From Solitalea koreensis (GTDB lineage: Bacteria; Bacteroidota; Bacteroidia; Sphingobacteriales; Sphingobacteriaceae), in NCBI RefSeq assembly GCF_900182575.1, contig NZ_FXSZ01000001.1:637160-701159 (forward strand): a stretch of DNA of 64,000 bases, read 5' to 3'. Each line of letters starts with the position of its first letter. Within the stretch, counting starts at the first letter, position 1. A program made the position numbers and the translations under genes. This document shows, one piece after another, positions 25,583 to 32,577 of this stretch. The notes beneath the pieces are model-generated. The model was not told the origin of the DNA. It saw only the letters and a list, made by a program, of their open reading frames with translations, and did no database searches.

Positions 25583-27502
25583 ATGACCTATAGTACATTA
25601 ACAGACCAAGGCAGAGCCAGATTTGAACGAATTCCTACCCAAATCTACAGCAATTCACAATTAGCTTCAGTAGCTGTTGCCAAAGAAATAGCAGACCTTA
25701 TAAAAACCAGACAACAAGAAGGCAGACATGTAGTTTTAGGCTTAGCTACAGGTTCTACTCCTATCAAGGTTTACAAAGAACTGATCAGACTACATAAAGA
25801 AGAAGGGCTCAGCTTTTCTAATGTGTACTCTTTTAATTTGGATGAATACTATCCGATGAAAGCTAACTCGACGCAGAGTTATGTACACTTTATGAAAGAG
25901 CAACTTTTTGATCATGTTGACATTCCTAAAGAAAACTACTTCATTCCGGACGGGTCACTCAAACAAGAAGACATCGCTGAATTCTGTAAAGAATACGACA
26001 ATAATATTGCAGCCCTTGGCGGCATTGATTTACAATTATTAGGCATTGGTGGAAATGGTCACATTGGTTTTAACGAACCCGGATCATTGCAAAACACAAA
26101 AACCCGCTTAATTACGCTTGATCATTCAACTCGTGCTTCAGCTGCCGGTGATTTTTCAGGCATTAGCCGTGTGCCGAAAAAGGCCATTACGATGGGTGTT
26201 AGCAATATCATGAATGCACATAGAGTAATTTTAATGGCTTGGGGTGAAGGAAAATCACGGATTGTTCGCGAAGCGGTGGAAGGCCCTATCAGTGATCAAG
26301 TTCCTGCTTCTTACTTACAACAGCATTCAAATACCACATTTGTAATTGATGAGCCTTGTGCAAATGAATTAACTAAAATCAAAACTCCTTGGCTGGTTGA
26401 TTCTGTGATTTGGGATAAGCAAATGATCAAAAAAGCGGTTTGTCACCTGGCATTAACGCTTAACAAATCGATTTTAAAGCTTACCAATAAAGACTATAAC
26501 GACAATGGAATGAGCGACCTGCTCGCTCAATACGGAAATGGTTATGATATCAACATTGATGTTTTTAACCAATTGCAACATTCAATTACAGGCTGGCCGG
26601 GTGGAAAACCAAATGCTGACGACAGCACTCGTCCGGAACGTGCTGAGCCGGCAAAAAAACGAGTAATTATTTTTTCTCCGCATCCTGATGATGATATTAT
26701 TTCGATGGGAGGCACTTTCCAACGTTTGCACGATCAAGGACACGATGTACACGTTGCTTACCAAACTTCAGGAAACATTGCTGTAGCCGATGACGAAGCG
26801 CTTCGTTTTGCTGAATTCGTTGTTGATTTCAACGATCGTTTTGGTATCGAGGATAAAGCAGCCAACAAGATTTATGAAGATTCCATCAATTTCTTAAAAG
26901 ATAAAAAAGGAGAGGTTGATACACGCGAACTTCGTACGATAAAAGGATTAATGCGTAAGGGGGAAGCGAAAGCGACTTGTCGTTTTGTAGGCATTCCTGA
27001 TGAAAATGCACACTTCCTTAACCTGCCGTTTTATGAAACTGGTAAAGTGCAGAAAAACCCACCTACTGAAGCGGATATAAAAATTGTAATGGATTTGATT
27101 GAAGAAATAAAACCTCATCAAATTTTTGCAGCCGGCGATCTTGCCGATCCACATGGAACCCACAAGGTTTGTTTGGATGTAATTTTTGAAGCATTGAAAC
27201 GCTTAAAACACAAAGATTACATGAAAGATTGTTGGTTATGGCTGTATCGTGGCGCTTGGGCGGAGTGGGATATCCATGAAATTGAAATGGCAGTACCAAT
27301 GAGTCCGGAACAAGTACTTATTAAGCGCTTTGGTATCTTCAAACATCAGTCACAAAAAGATGGCGTTGTATTTCAAGGATCAGACGCCAGAGAGTTTTGG
27401 CAACGTGCTGAAGAACGCAACCGTGCAACCGCTGAGTTGTACAACCATTTAGGCCTTGCTGACTATGCGGCAATGGAAGCCTTTGTAAGATGGCATTACT
27501 AG
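25583..27502 (+). CDS. nagB: Glucosamine-6-phosphate deaminase fused to PIG-L deacetylase-like domain
   Basis: Residues about 20-270 are NagB, converting glucosamine-6-P to fructose-6-P and ammonia: LGLATGSTPIKVYKELI, NLDEYYPM, and GIGGNGHIGFNEPGS are the active-site segments. Residues about 370-620 are a PIG-L/LmbE-like domain with the metal site FSPHPDDDIISMGGT and a later AAGDLADPHGTH. PIG-L enzymes deacetylate N-acetylglucosaminyl compounds, so the fusion might couple deacetylation with deamination, although NagA normally acts on GlcNAc-6-P. Both domains look intact. The 639-residue fusion is a recurrent Bacteroidota form. It lies between anmK and a NagX-like gene. Confidence 0.94.
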   Translation: MTYSTLTDQGRARFERIPTQIYSNSQLASVAVAKEIADLIKTRQQEGRHVVLGLATGSTPIKVYKELIRLHKEEGLSFSNVYSFNLDEYYPMKANSTQSYVHFMKEQLFDHVDIPKENYFIPDGSLKQEDIAEFCKEYDNNIAALGGIDLQLLGIGGNGHIGFNEPGSLQNTKTRLITLDHSTRASAAGDFSGISRVPKKAITMGVSNIMNAHRVILMAWGEGKSRIVREAVEGPISDQVPASYLQQHSNTTFVIDEPCANELTKIKTPWLVDSVIWDKQMIKKAVCHLALTLNKSILKLTNKDYNDNGMSDLLAQYGNGYDINIDVFNQLQHSITGWPGGKPNADDSTRPERAEPAKKRVIIFSPHPDDDIISMGGTFQRLHDQGHDVHVAYQTSGNIAVADDEALRFAEFVVDFNDRFGIEDKAANKIYEDSINFLKDKKGEVDTRELRTIKGLMRKGEAKATCRFVGIPDENAHFLNLPFYETGKVQKNPPTEADIKIVMDLIEEIKPHQIFAAGDLADPHGTHKVCLDVIFEALKRLKHKDYMKDCWLWLYRGAWAEWDIHEIEMAVPMSPEQVLIKRFGIFKHQSQKDGVVFQGSDAREFWQRAEERNRATAELYNHLGLADYAAMEAFVRWHY

Positions 27503-27530
27503 TTTCTTCACAGAACAGTTAACTTTTTCA

Positions 27531-27562
27531 AAAAGGTCAGCAAAAAAATGCTGGCCTTTTTT
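27531..27562 (+). terminator. Terminator after nagB
   Basis: AAAAGGTCAGCA pairs with TGCTGGCCTTTT around a short A loop and continues into T residues. It begins 29 bp after the nagB stop. Confidence 0.9.
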
Positions 27563-27611
27563 AGTAAATGTTAAAAAATCTTGTTATCTCTGAGTATTAA
27601 AACATTACAAA

Positions 27612-28796
27612 ATGCAAACGAGCGAAAAGATTATACCTGAATCTGCGCCAAGGGCTCAAAGTATAACAAAACAAGATAAACTAAGTCATCGTTTAGTTTC
27701 CCTTGATGTCTTTAGGGGGATTACGGTAGCAGCTATGATTTTAGTCAATAACCCTGGCTCCTGGTCGCATATTTATGCTCCTTTGGAACATGCACACTGG
27801 AATGGCTGCACGCCAACCGATCTTATTTTTCCATTTTTTCTATTCATAGTGGGAGTATCCATTGTCTATGCGATTTCCGGTAAAAAAGACGACATCACAC
27901 TGCATCCTGCTGCAATAAAAAGTATTGCTATCAGAAGTTTAAAATTATTTGCTTTGGGCTTTTTTCTAAGCCTCTACCCCAAATTTAACTTTGAAACCGT
28001 TCGAATTTTAGGCGTTTTGCAACGCATAGGAATCGTTTTCTTAGTGGCGTCGTTAATCTATCTTAAATCAGATCGAAAAACCATCATTTGGCTGTTTGGA
28101 AGCTTCCTTGTAGTTTATTACCTACTGATGAATTTTATGCCTGTGCCGGGAGCAGGACCCGCTAACCTCGAACCTGAAACAAATTTGGCCGCATGGATTG
28201 ACCGTCTTATTCTTACAACAAATCATACCTGGGCACTAAGTAAGACCTGGGATCCCGAAGGTCTTTTAAGTACCGTTCCTGCCATATCAACCGCGTTATT
28301 TGGGGTATTGGTTGGCATTTGGATGAAGCGCAAAGATGTTGATGCTGTAAATAAAGTAGTTTGGATGTTTGTTTACGGCGCTGCTGCCATTGTAGCCGGT
28401 TTAATTTGGGATATGTTCTTCCCAATTAACAAATCACTATGGACCAGCTCCTATGTATTATATGCAGGTGGATTAGCAACTGCCGCACTGGCTTTATGTT
28501 ACTGGCTGATTGATATCCAAGGGCACAAGCAATTCACAAAACCATTTGTTGCTTTCGGAGTAAATGCCATAACTGCATTTTTCCTTTCGGCCTTTATCGT
28601 CAAAACACTGTGGCTGATCAAACTTACAAATGCCAAAGGAGAGCAAGTAAACATTTTAAAATACCTGTATGATCTCTGCATTGTGCCTTATTTCTCTCCA
28701 ATTAATGCATCCTTAATACATGCATTAATTTGGGTTGTATTGTTAATGGCCCTCATGCTTTTCATGTACAAACGAAAAATTATTATCAAAGTATAA
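27612..28796 (+). CDS. NagX-like / DUF5009 multi-pass membrane acyltransferase
   Basis: A 394-residue membrane protein with about ten hydrophobic segments. The first block, RLVSLDVFRGITVAAMILVNNPGSWSHIYAPLEHAHWNGCTPTDLIFPFFLFIVG, is the hallmark of the heparan-alpha-glucosaminide N-acetyltransferase-like (HGSNAT/NagX, DUF5009) family: an RG(I/L)T motif, the HxxWNG-type loop and a TPTDLIFPFFLF strip. The human relative acetylates glucosamine across the lysosomal membrane, and bacterial NagX genes sit in GlcNAc-use loci. Position directly after nagB fits amino-sugar metabolism. The catalytic His is probably in the HAHWNG loop. Function in this organism is inferred. Confidence 0.88.
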   Translation: MQTSEKIIPESAPRAQSITKQDKLSHRLVSLDVFRGITVAAMILVNNPGSWSHIYAPLEHAHWNGCTPTDLIFPFFLFIVGVSIVYAISGKKDDITLHPAAIKSIAIRSLKLFALGFFLSLYPKFNFETVRILGVLQRIGIVFLVASLIYLKSDRKTIIWLFGSFLVVYYLLMNFMPVPGAGPANLEPETNLAAWIDRLILTTNHTWALSKTWDPEGLLSTVPAISTALFGVLVGIWMKRKDVDAVNKVVWMFVYGAAAIVAGLIWDMFFPINKSLWTSSYVLYAGGLATAALALCYWLIDIQGHKQFTKPFVAFGVNAITAFFLSAFIVKTLWLIKLTNAKGEQVNILKYLYDLCIVPYFSPINASLIHALIWVVLLMALMLFMYKRKIIIKV

Positions 28797-28945
28797 TGAT
28801 CCATTAATATTTATAAAAACAGTTTGTGCCTTGTAACTGCATAGGCTTTACTTTATACAAAATAACCCGGTTTCCTTAAAGCATGCAACTCGCAATAAAA
28901 TAGGCCGGATGTATAAAATATGGCAAGAAATTACCAATCGTTTAA

Positions 28946-28953
28946 TATATTTG
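28946..28953 (+). promoter_or_regulatory. Probable -7 promoter element for pdhB
   Basis: TATATTTG matches TAnnTTTG exactly and lies 52 bp before the pdhB start. No clear TTTG is found at the -33 position, so confidence is limited. Confidence 0.4.
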
Positions 28954-29005
28954 CACGCTTTGTATAAAAGCCTCAAAACCGGCAGTTTCCAATTAACAAC
29001 AAACA

Positions 29006-29989
29006 ATGAGAGAAATTCAATTTCGAGAAGCGCTTCGCGAAGCAATGAACGAAGAGATGCGCAAAGACGATACAATATTTTTGATGGGCGAAGAGGTTGC
29101 TCAGTACAATGGTGCTTATAAAGTGAGTCAAGGTATGCTTGCTGAATTTGGCGAAAAGCGAGTAATCGATACTCCAATCTCTGAATTAGGCTTTGCCGGC
29201 ATTGGCGTAGGAGCTGCCATGAACGGCCTGAAACCTATCATTGAATTTATGACTTTCAACTTTTCACTGGTAGCTATTGACCAAGTGATCAATGCTGCTG
29301 CAAAAGTTTATTCAATGAGTGGCGGTCAATTCTCTTGTCCAGCTGTTTTTCGCGGACCAACCGGCAACGCAGGACAATTAGGAGCTCAGCATTCACAGAA
29401 TTTTGAAAACTGGTATGCGAACTGTCCTGGCTTAAAAGTAGTCATTCCATCGAACCCATATGATGCAAAAGGTTTATTAAAATCTGCAATTATAGACCCG
29501 GATCCGGTTATTTTCATGGAATCGGAAATAATGTATGGCGATAAAGGTGATGTTCCAGAAGGTGAATACTATTTACCTATTGGTGTTGCCAATGTTGTTA
29601 AAGAAGGAACCGATGTAACTATTGTTTCTTTCGGAAAAATGATGAAGGTGGTTTATGCTGCAGCTGCTGAACTGGAAAAAGAAAGAATCAATGTTGAAAT
29701 TATCGATTTACGTTCTGTTCGCCCAATTGATTACCCAACCGTAATTAAATCAGTTAAGAAAACTAATCGCTTGGTTATTGTTGAAGAAGCTTGGCCATTA
29801 GCATCAATTTCAACTGACATCGCTTTCACAGTACAAAAAAATGCATTTGATTATTTAGACGCTCCTGTATTGAGAGTTATCAGCGGAGATGTTCCACTTC
29901 CATATGCACCAACCCTTATTGAAGCCTGCCTGCCAAATGCCGCAAAAGTGGTAAAAGCGGTTAAAGAAGTGATGTACGTTAAAAAGTAA
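29006..29989 (+). CDS. pdhB: Pyruvate dehydrogenase E1 component, beta subunit
   Basis: Forms the alpha2-beta2 thiamin-diphosphate E1 with the alpha subunit encoded at 51211-52206. The 327-residue protein opens MREIQFREALREAMNEEMRKDD and shows FLMGEEVAQYNGAYKVSQGML with the conserved cofactor-contacting glutamate, the FRGPTGNAGQLGAQHSQ loop with active-site histidine and the C-terminal EEAWPLASISTDIAF segment. It is a monocistronic unit with its own promoter and a strong terminator. The complex is thus split: E1-beta here, E1-alpha and E2 about 20 kb away on the opposite strand, E3 not in the window. Confidence 0.96.
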   Translation: MREIQFREALREAMNEEMRKDDTIFLMGEEVAQYNGAYKVSQGMLAEFGEKRVIDTPISELGFAGIGVGAAMNGLKPIIEFMTFNFSLVAIDQVINAAAKVYSMSGGQFSCPAVFRGPTGNAGQLGAQHSQNFENWYANCPGLKVVIPSNPYDAKGLLKSAIIDPDPVIFMESEIMYGDKGDVPEGEYYLPIGVANVVKEGTDVTIVSFGKMMKVVYAAAAELEKERINVEIIDLRSVRPIDYPTVIKSVKKTNRLVIVEEAWPLASISTDIAFTVQKNAFDYLDAPVLRVISGDVPLPYAPTLIEACLPNAAKVVKAVKEVMYVKK

Positions 29990-30006
29990 TATACAAAACT
30001 CAAAAA

Positions 30007-30043
30007 GTAAAAAGGTCTCTTGCCAAACAAGAGACCTTTTTAC
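30007..30043. terminator. Strong terminator after pdhB
   Basis: Perfect stem of GTAAAAAGGTCTCTTG and its complement around a 5-nt loop, bounded by A and T runs. Symmetry lets it act both ways, but the only gene ending here is pdhB. Confidence 0.93.
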
Positions 30044-30122
30044 TTTTCAAAATACTGCACACAAAGCCAACATGAGTTTTTCTACCCGATTGCTTAGTAA
30101 CTTAGCTATATAGCACAAAGCC

Positions 30123-30632
30123 ATGTCACACTTAGAAGTAATCATTGGAGATATTACCAAACTTGAAGTAGATGCAATAGTAAACGCAGCCAATACAAGC
30201 TTATTAGGAGGAGGAGGGGTAGACGGAGCCATTCAGCGTGCAGCAGGACCCGGATTGTTGGAAGAATGCAAAAAGCTAAATGGTTGTAAAACGGGTGAAG
30301 CTAAAATTACTGCGGCCTATAATCTTCCATCAAAATATATAATCCACACCGCAGGTCCGGTTTGGCAAGGAGGCAATCATGAGGAAGAGCAACTATTGGC
30401 GAATTGTTATAAAAACTCACTTGCGCTGGCCATTAAGCACAATATCAAGTCGATTGCATTTCCCAATATCAGTACCGGCATATACTGTTTTCCGAAACAG
30501 CTTGCTGCAACCATTGCAATCGCAACCACACTTGATTTCGTTAAAACTCACCCCTTAATTGAAAAAATATATTTCGTATGCTTTGATCAAGACAACTATC
30601 AGCTATACCAAAGGGGGGTAAAAAAATCATAA
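30123..30632 (+). CDS. Macrodomain protein, O-acetyl-ADP-ribose deacetylase-like
   Basis: A 169-residue single macrodomain (MacroD/YmdB type). IIGDITKLEVDAIVNAANTSLLGGGGVDGAIQRAAG supplies the ADP-ribose-binding loop with the catalytic-type Asn and Asp, and FPNISTGIYCFP is the second phosphate-binding loop. MacroD-class proteins remove ADP-ribose from acidic residues and deacetylate O-acetyl-ADP-ribose. A YmdB-like role in regulating RNase III has been reported in E. coli but cannot be assumed here. It precedes the first tRNA-like RNA gene in the same direction, separated by an AT-rich stretch containing that RNA's promoter. Confidence 0.93.
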   Translation: MSHLEVIIGDITKLEVDAIVNAANTSLLGGGGVDGAIQRAAGPGLLEECKKLNGCKTGEAKITAAYNLPSKYIIHTAGPVWQGGNHEEEQLLANCYKNSLALAIKHNIKSIAFPNISTGIYCFPKQLAATIAIATTLDFVKTHPLIEKIYFVCFDQDNYQLYQRGVKKS

Positions 30633-30801
30633 ACATCCTTGACTCTTCTCAAATAATTCAAAAGCATTCACAAGATACTGCTCATCTAGCTTATCAACTT
30701 GTGAAATTTAAGACCTTTAACTAAAATCATATTTAAAATTCAATACAAAAAACCTGTTTTATTTATCAATATTATAATTTTTATTGAAATATGATATTAA
30801 A

Positions 30802-30834
30802 TTTGTAACAAATAGCTTACTTTACCTATCTTTG
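30802..30834 (+). promoter_or_regulatory. Promoter of tRNA-like RNA 1
   Basis: TTTG (30802-30805), a 21-nt spacer and TATCTTTG (30827-30834) match the Bacteroidota TTTG...TAnnTTTG promoter exactly. Transcription should start near 30838-30841, about 13 nt before the RNA body. The stretch 30633-30801 is AT-rich and holds nothing else that I recognise. Confidence 0.8.
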
Positions 30835-30852
30835 TATTAACAAAAAGCAGAA

Positions 30853-30966
30853 TGTAGGGTGGTGAAACAGGCAGACACACCTCCTTGTCTCGGTGGCGGA
30901 GATCATGGAAAATCAAACGCAAGTTTGACTAACCACTCCTTGAAGGTTCGACTCCTTCCCCTACAG
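30853..30966 (+). ncRNA. tRNA-like RNA 1 (114 nt)
   Basis: A tRNA-shaped sequence that is not a normal tRNA. Acceptor stem TGTAGGG (30853-30859) pairs perfectly with CCCTACA (30959-30965), and the T-arm is GAAGG-TTCGACT-CCTTC. The D-region GGTGAAACAGGCAGACACACC resembles a leucine tRNA, with GG in the loop. The middle is abnormal: about 60 nt lie between D-arm and T-arm, including a hairpin TCAAAC-GCAA-GTTTGA closed by a GNRA tetraloop. The only anticodon-like loop (TTGTCTC between CCTCC and GGTGG) has one stem mismatch and U at position 37. The sequence after the discriminator G is CAA, not CCA. It has its own promoter and a terminator. Copies 2 and 3 follow. Confidence 0.75.
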
Positions 30967-30979
30967 CAAACTTCATAGA

Positions 30980-31035
30980 TTTTCTAACTAAAAAAACACC
31001 CCGTTGCGCAACGGGGTGTTTTTTTAGTTAGAAAA
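30980..31035. terminator. Perfect 56-bp palindrome, bidirectional terminator
   Basis: Every base from 30980 to 31035 is paired with its mirror partner (28+28, centre at 31007/31008). The GC core CACCCCGTTGC is flanked by seven A on one side and seven T on the other. It terminates RNA 1 rightward and the lipoprotein gene (stop at 31089) leftward. Confidence 0.93.
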
Positions 31036-31088
31036 ATTTAAGCGATACAATTGTATTTAGAGCTTTTAGAGCATACAAGAAAGCTTTT

Positions 31089-31439
31089 CTATTGCTGAAG
31101 ACTTCGTAAAGCCTTTCGCATTTCAATGGAAGCCGAATCTTTTGATTTTCCAGAAACACTTCCTTCAACAGCTTTTTTAACTGAATCAGCTGAGGCATTC
31201 AGATCATTCAATACTTCAACAACTGTATCACTATTGAAAACAATGGATTTACTATACTTTGGATATTTCCATGTAACCACAAAAAACATTCTTTTAACCT
31301 TTTCGGGCTTACCTACCAATTTTTCAACTTGCTGAGTAGTCATGCCTGATTTTACTTCATTAAAATCAGGATGTTTGATTTCTTGCTGGCACGAGCATAT
31401 CCATATCAACAAGCCAATCATCATAAAAGCTTTTTTCAT
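31089..31439 (-). CDS. Small lipoprotein with BamE/SmpA-like repeat
   Basis: From the ATG at 31439 this is a 116-residue lipoprotein: MKKAFMMIGLLIWICSC is the signal, with lipobox I-C-S-C. The frame is open to a further start at 31457, but that would lie inside lrp, so 31439 is chosen. The mature part contains FNEVKSGMTTQQVEKLVGKPEKVKRM, the pattern of small BamE/SmpA/OmlA-like outer-membrane lipoproteins (a GMTxxQVxxLVGxP motif). The C terminus is serine/lysine-rich. It starts 4 bp after the lrp stop, so the two are an operon. Sequestered between two tRNA-like RNA genes. No specific function can be assigned. Confidence 0.8.
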   Translation of the reverse strand: MKKAFMMIGLLIWICSCQQEIKHPDFNEVKSGMTTQQVEKLVGKPEKVKRMFFVVTWKYPKYSKSIVFNSDTVVEVLNDLNASADSVKKAVEGSVSGKSKDSASIEMRKALRSLQQ

Positions 31440-31443
31440 GCAA

Positions 31444-31932
31444 TTATTTACCATCATCTAACAGCGTAATTTGACGCTTAATGCTTTCCTCCAATGAAAT
31501 AAAAGTTTCAGTACGTTGAATACCTTTAATAATTTGTACTTTTTCATTTAACACCTCTCGTAAATGATTCGTGTCTCTACAAATGATTTTGGCAAACATA
31601 CTGTACAAACCGGTAGTATAGTGCAATTCGACGATCTCTTTAACTTGTTTCATCTGCTCAACCGCTTCATGATATTGCGAGCCCTTTTCCAGGAAAATAC
31701 CCAAGAAGGCGCAAACATCAAATCCGATGCGTTGAGGATTTACTACAAGATTGGATCCGGTAACGATTCCCATTTCTTGTAGCTTTTTCATACGAACATG
31801 TACGGTACCTCCCGAAATGATTAATTCTTTTGCGATATCAGTATACGGAATGGTAGCATCATTCATTAACATCGATAAGATCTGCAAATCCAGTTTATCA
31901 ACTTGTAAAATTTGGAGCTTCTTTTCAAACAT
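31444..31932 (-). CDS. Lrp/AsnC-family transcriptional regulator
   Basis: A 162-residue feast/famine regulator. Residues about 11-60 are the AsnC-type helix-turn-helix (VDKLDLQILSMLMNDATIPYTDIAKEL, then SGGTVHVRMKKLQEMGIV), and residues about 70-150 are the RAM ligand-binding domain (CAFLGIFLEKGSQYHEAVEQMKQ...GLYSMFAKIICRDTNHL). Such proteins usually sense amino acids, and many control amino-acid metabolism. It is in an operon with the small lipoprotein and divergent from tRNA-like RNA 2, whose promoter lies 75 bp from its start. Whether it regulates the RNAs or the trp genes 1.5 kb on is open. Confidence 0.92.
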   Translation of the reverse strand: MFEKKLQILQVDKLDLQILSMLMNDATIPYTDIAKELIISGGTVHVRMKKLQEMGIVTGSNLVVNPQRIGFDVCAFLGIFLEKGSQYHEAVEQMKQVKEIVELHYTTGLYSMFAKIICRDTNHLREVLNEKVQIIKGIQRTETFISLEESIKRQITLLDDGK

Positions 31933-32005
31933 AAATTTTTAATTTAATACCAAAAATAGACTTATTTTATAAATATAATATTTTTTACTTTAATTCAATA
32001 CAATA

Positions 32006-32038
32006 TTTGCAACAAACATTCTTTTTTATTTATGTTTG
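32006..32038 (+). promoter_or_regulatory. Promoter of tRNA-like RNA 2
   Basis: TTTG (32006-32009), 21-nt spacer, TATGTTTG (32031-32038): an exact match to the Bacteroidota consensus, with expected start near 32042-32045. The flanking words (CAATA, CAACAAA) resemble those of RNA 1 and RNA 3 promoters. Confidence 0.8.
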
Positions 32039-32058
32039 TATCAACAACAAAAACAAAA

Positions 32059-32172
32059 TGTAGGGTGGTGAAACTGGCAGACACACCTCCTTGTCTCGGT
32101 GGCGGAGATCATGGGAAATCAGGTGCAAACCTGACTAACCTCTCCTTGAAGGTTCGATTCCTTCCCCTACAG
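32059..32172 (+). ncRNA. tRNA-like RNA 2 (114 nt)
   Basis: Same length and layout as RNA 1. Acceptor stem TGTAGGG/CCCTACA, D-region GGTGAAACTGGCAGACACACC, and T-arm GAAGG-TTCGATT-CCTTC are nearly identical. The GNRA hairpin reads TCAGGT-GCAA-ACCTGA where RNA 1 has TCAAAC-GCAA-GTTTGA: three of six pairs have changed on both sides and still pair, which is covariation evidence for a functional fold. Outside that arm only a few unpaired bases differ. The CCTCC-TTGTCTC-GGTGG segment is unchanged. An alternative fold of the middle pairs CCTTGTCTC with GAGATCATGG and has no anticodon-type loop. Divergent from lrp. Confidence 0.75.
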
Positions 32173-32200
32173 CAAACTTCATAAGGTTTATTGATTGGTA

Positions 32201-32236
32201 CTAAACGCCCCGTCTCCCCGACGGGGTTTTTAGTTT
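32201..32236 (+). terminator. Terminator of tRNA-like RNA 2
   Basis: CCCCGTC (32208-32214) pairs with GACGGGG (32220-32226) around TCCCC and is followed by TTTTTAGTTT. The 30 nt between the RNA body and the stem are identical to those after RNA 3. Confidence 0.88.
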
Positions 32237-32380
32237 ATAATTTGCCCTTTTTTATCCCTTAACGTCAATTAAGAAGTTCTAAAATCAGAAGTCATATTCA
32301 AATCATTTTTTACCAAAAAACTAATACAACTGCAATATAATTTTAAAAATTAAAAAACTCTGTATAATTAATATGTAATA

Positions 32381-32412
32381 TTTGTAAAAAAACAATACTA
32401 ATTATATATTTG
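32381..32412 (+). promoter_or_regulatory. Promoter of tRNA-like RNA 3
   Basis: TTTG (32381-32384), 20-nt spacer, TATATTTG (32405-32412): an exact Bacteroidota consensus. The start is expected near 32416-32419. Confidence 0.78.
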
Positions 32413-32427
32413 TTACAACAAAGCAGA

Positions 32428-32509
32428 TGTAGTCACGGTGACAGGCTTAGAAAAAACCAGGAAAACCTAGTTGCTCAGCCCTGCGAAGGTTCGAATCCTT
32501 TACCTACAG
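32428..32509 (+). ncRNA. tRNA-like RNA 3 (82 nt, divergent)
   Basis: A shortened relative. The acceptor stem keeps five pairs (TGTAG/CTACA) and has two mismatched inner positions. The T-arm GAAGG-TTCGAAT-CCTTT is intact, and the 3' flank AGCAAACTTCATAAGG matches RNA 2. Between them the sequence is different: CAGGCT (in the D-like region) can pair with AGCCCTG, enclosing AACCAGG-AAAA-CCTAGTT. The tetraloop leaves no room for a seven-base anticodon loop, so this molecule cannot decode as drawn. It retains an exact promoter and a good terminator, which argues against simple decay. Length is close to a normal tRNA only by chance. Confidence 0.65.
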
Positions 32510-32539
32510 CAAACTTCATAAGGTTTATTGATTGGTACT

Positions 32540-32577
32540 AATACGCCCTGTCTCCCCGGCAGGGTTTTTAGTTTTTA
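32540..32577 (+). terminator. Terminator of tRNA-like RNA 3
   Basis: CCCTGTC (32546-32552) pairs with GGCAGGG (32558-32564) around TCCCC, then TTTTTAGTTTTT. Compared with RNA 2's terminator, one pair has switched from C-G to T-A. The following 32578-32802 is AT-rich and shows no other feature except, presumably, the promoter of the next gene. Confidence 0.88.

Noticed and set aside
28909..29121. 70-codon ORF overlapping the pdhB start
   Set aside because: Composition and position show it is a frame shadow of the pdhB 5' region.
30853..30966. Calling RNA 1 and RNA 2 a normal tRNA-Asp(GUC) or tRNA-Leu
   Set aside because: The GUC reading needs a mismatched stem and U37 on a Leu-like body, no Leu anticodon is present in the loop, and 114 nt with an extra GNRA hairpin is far outside tRNA size.
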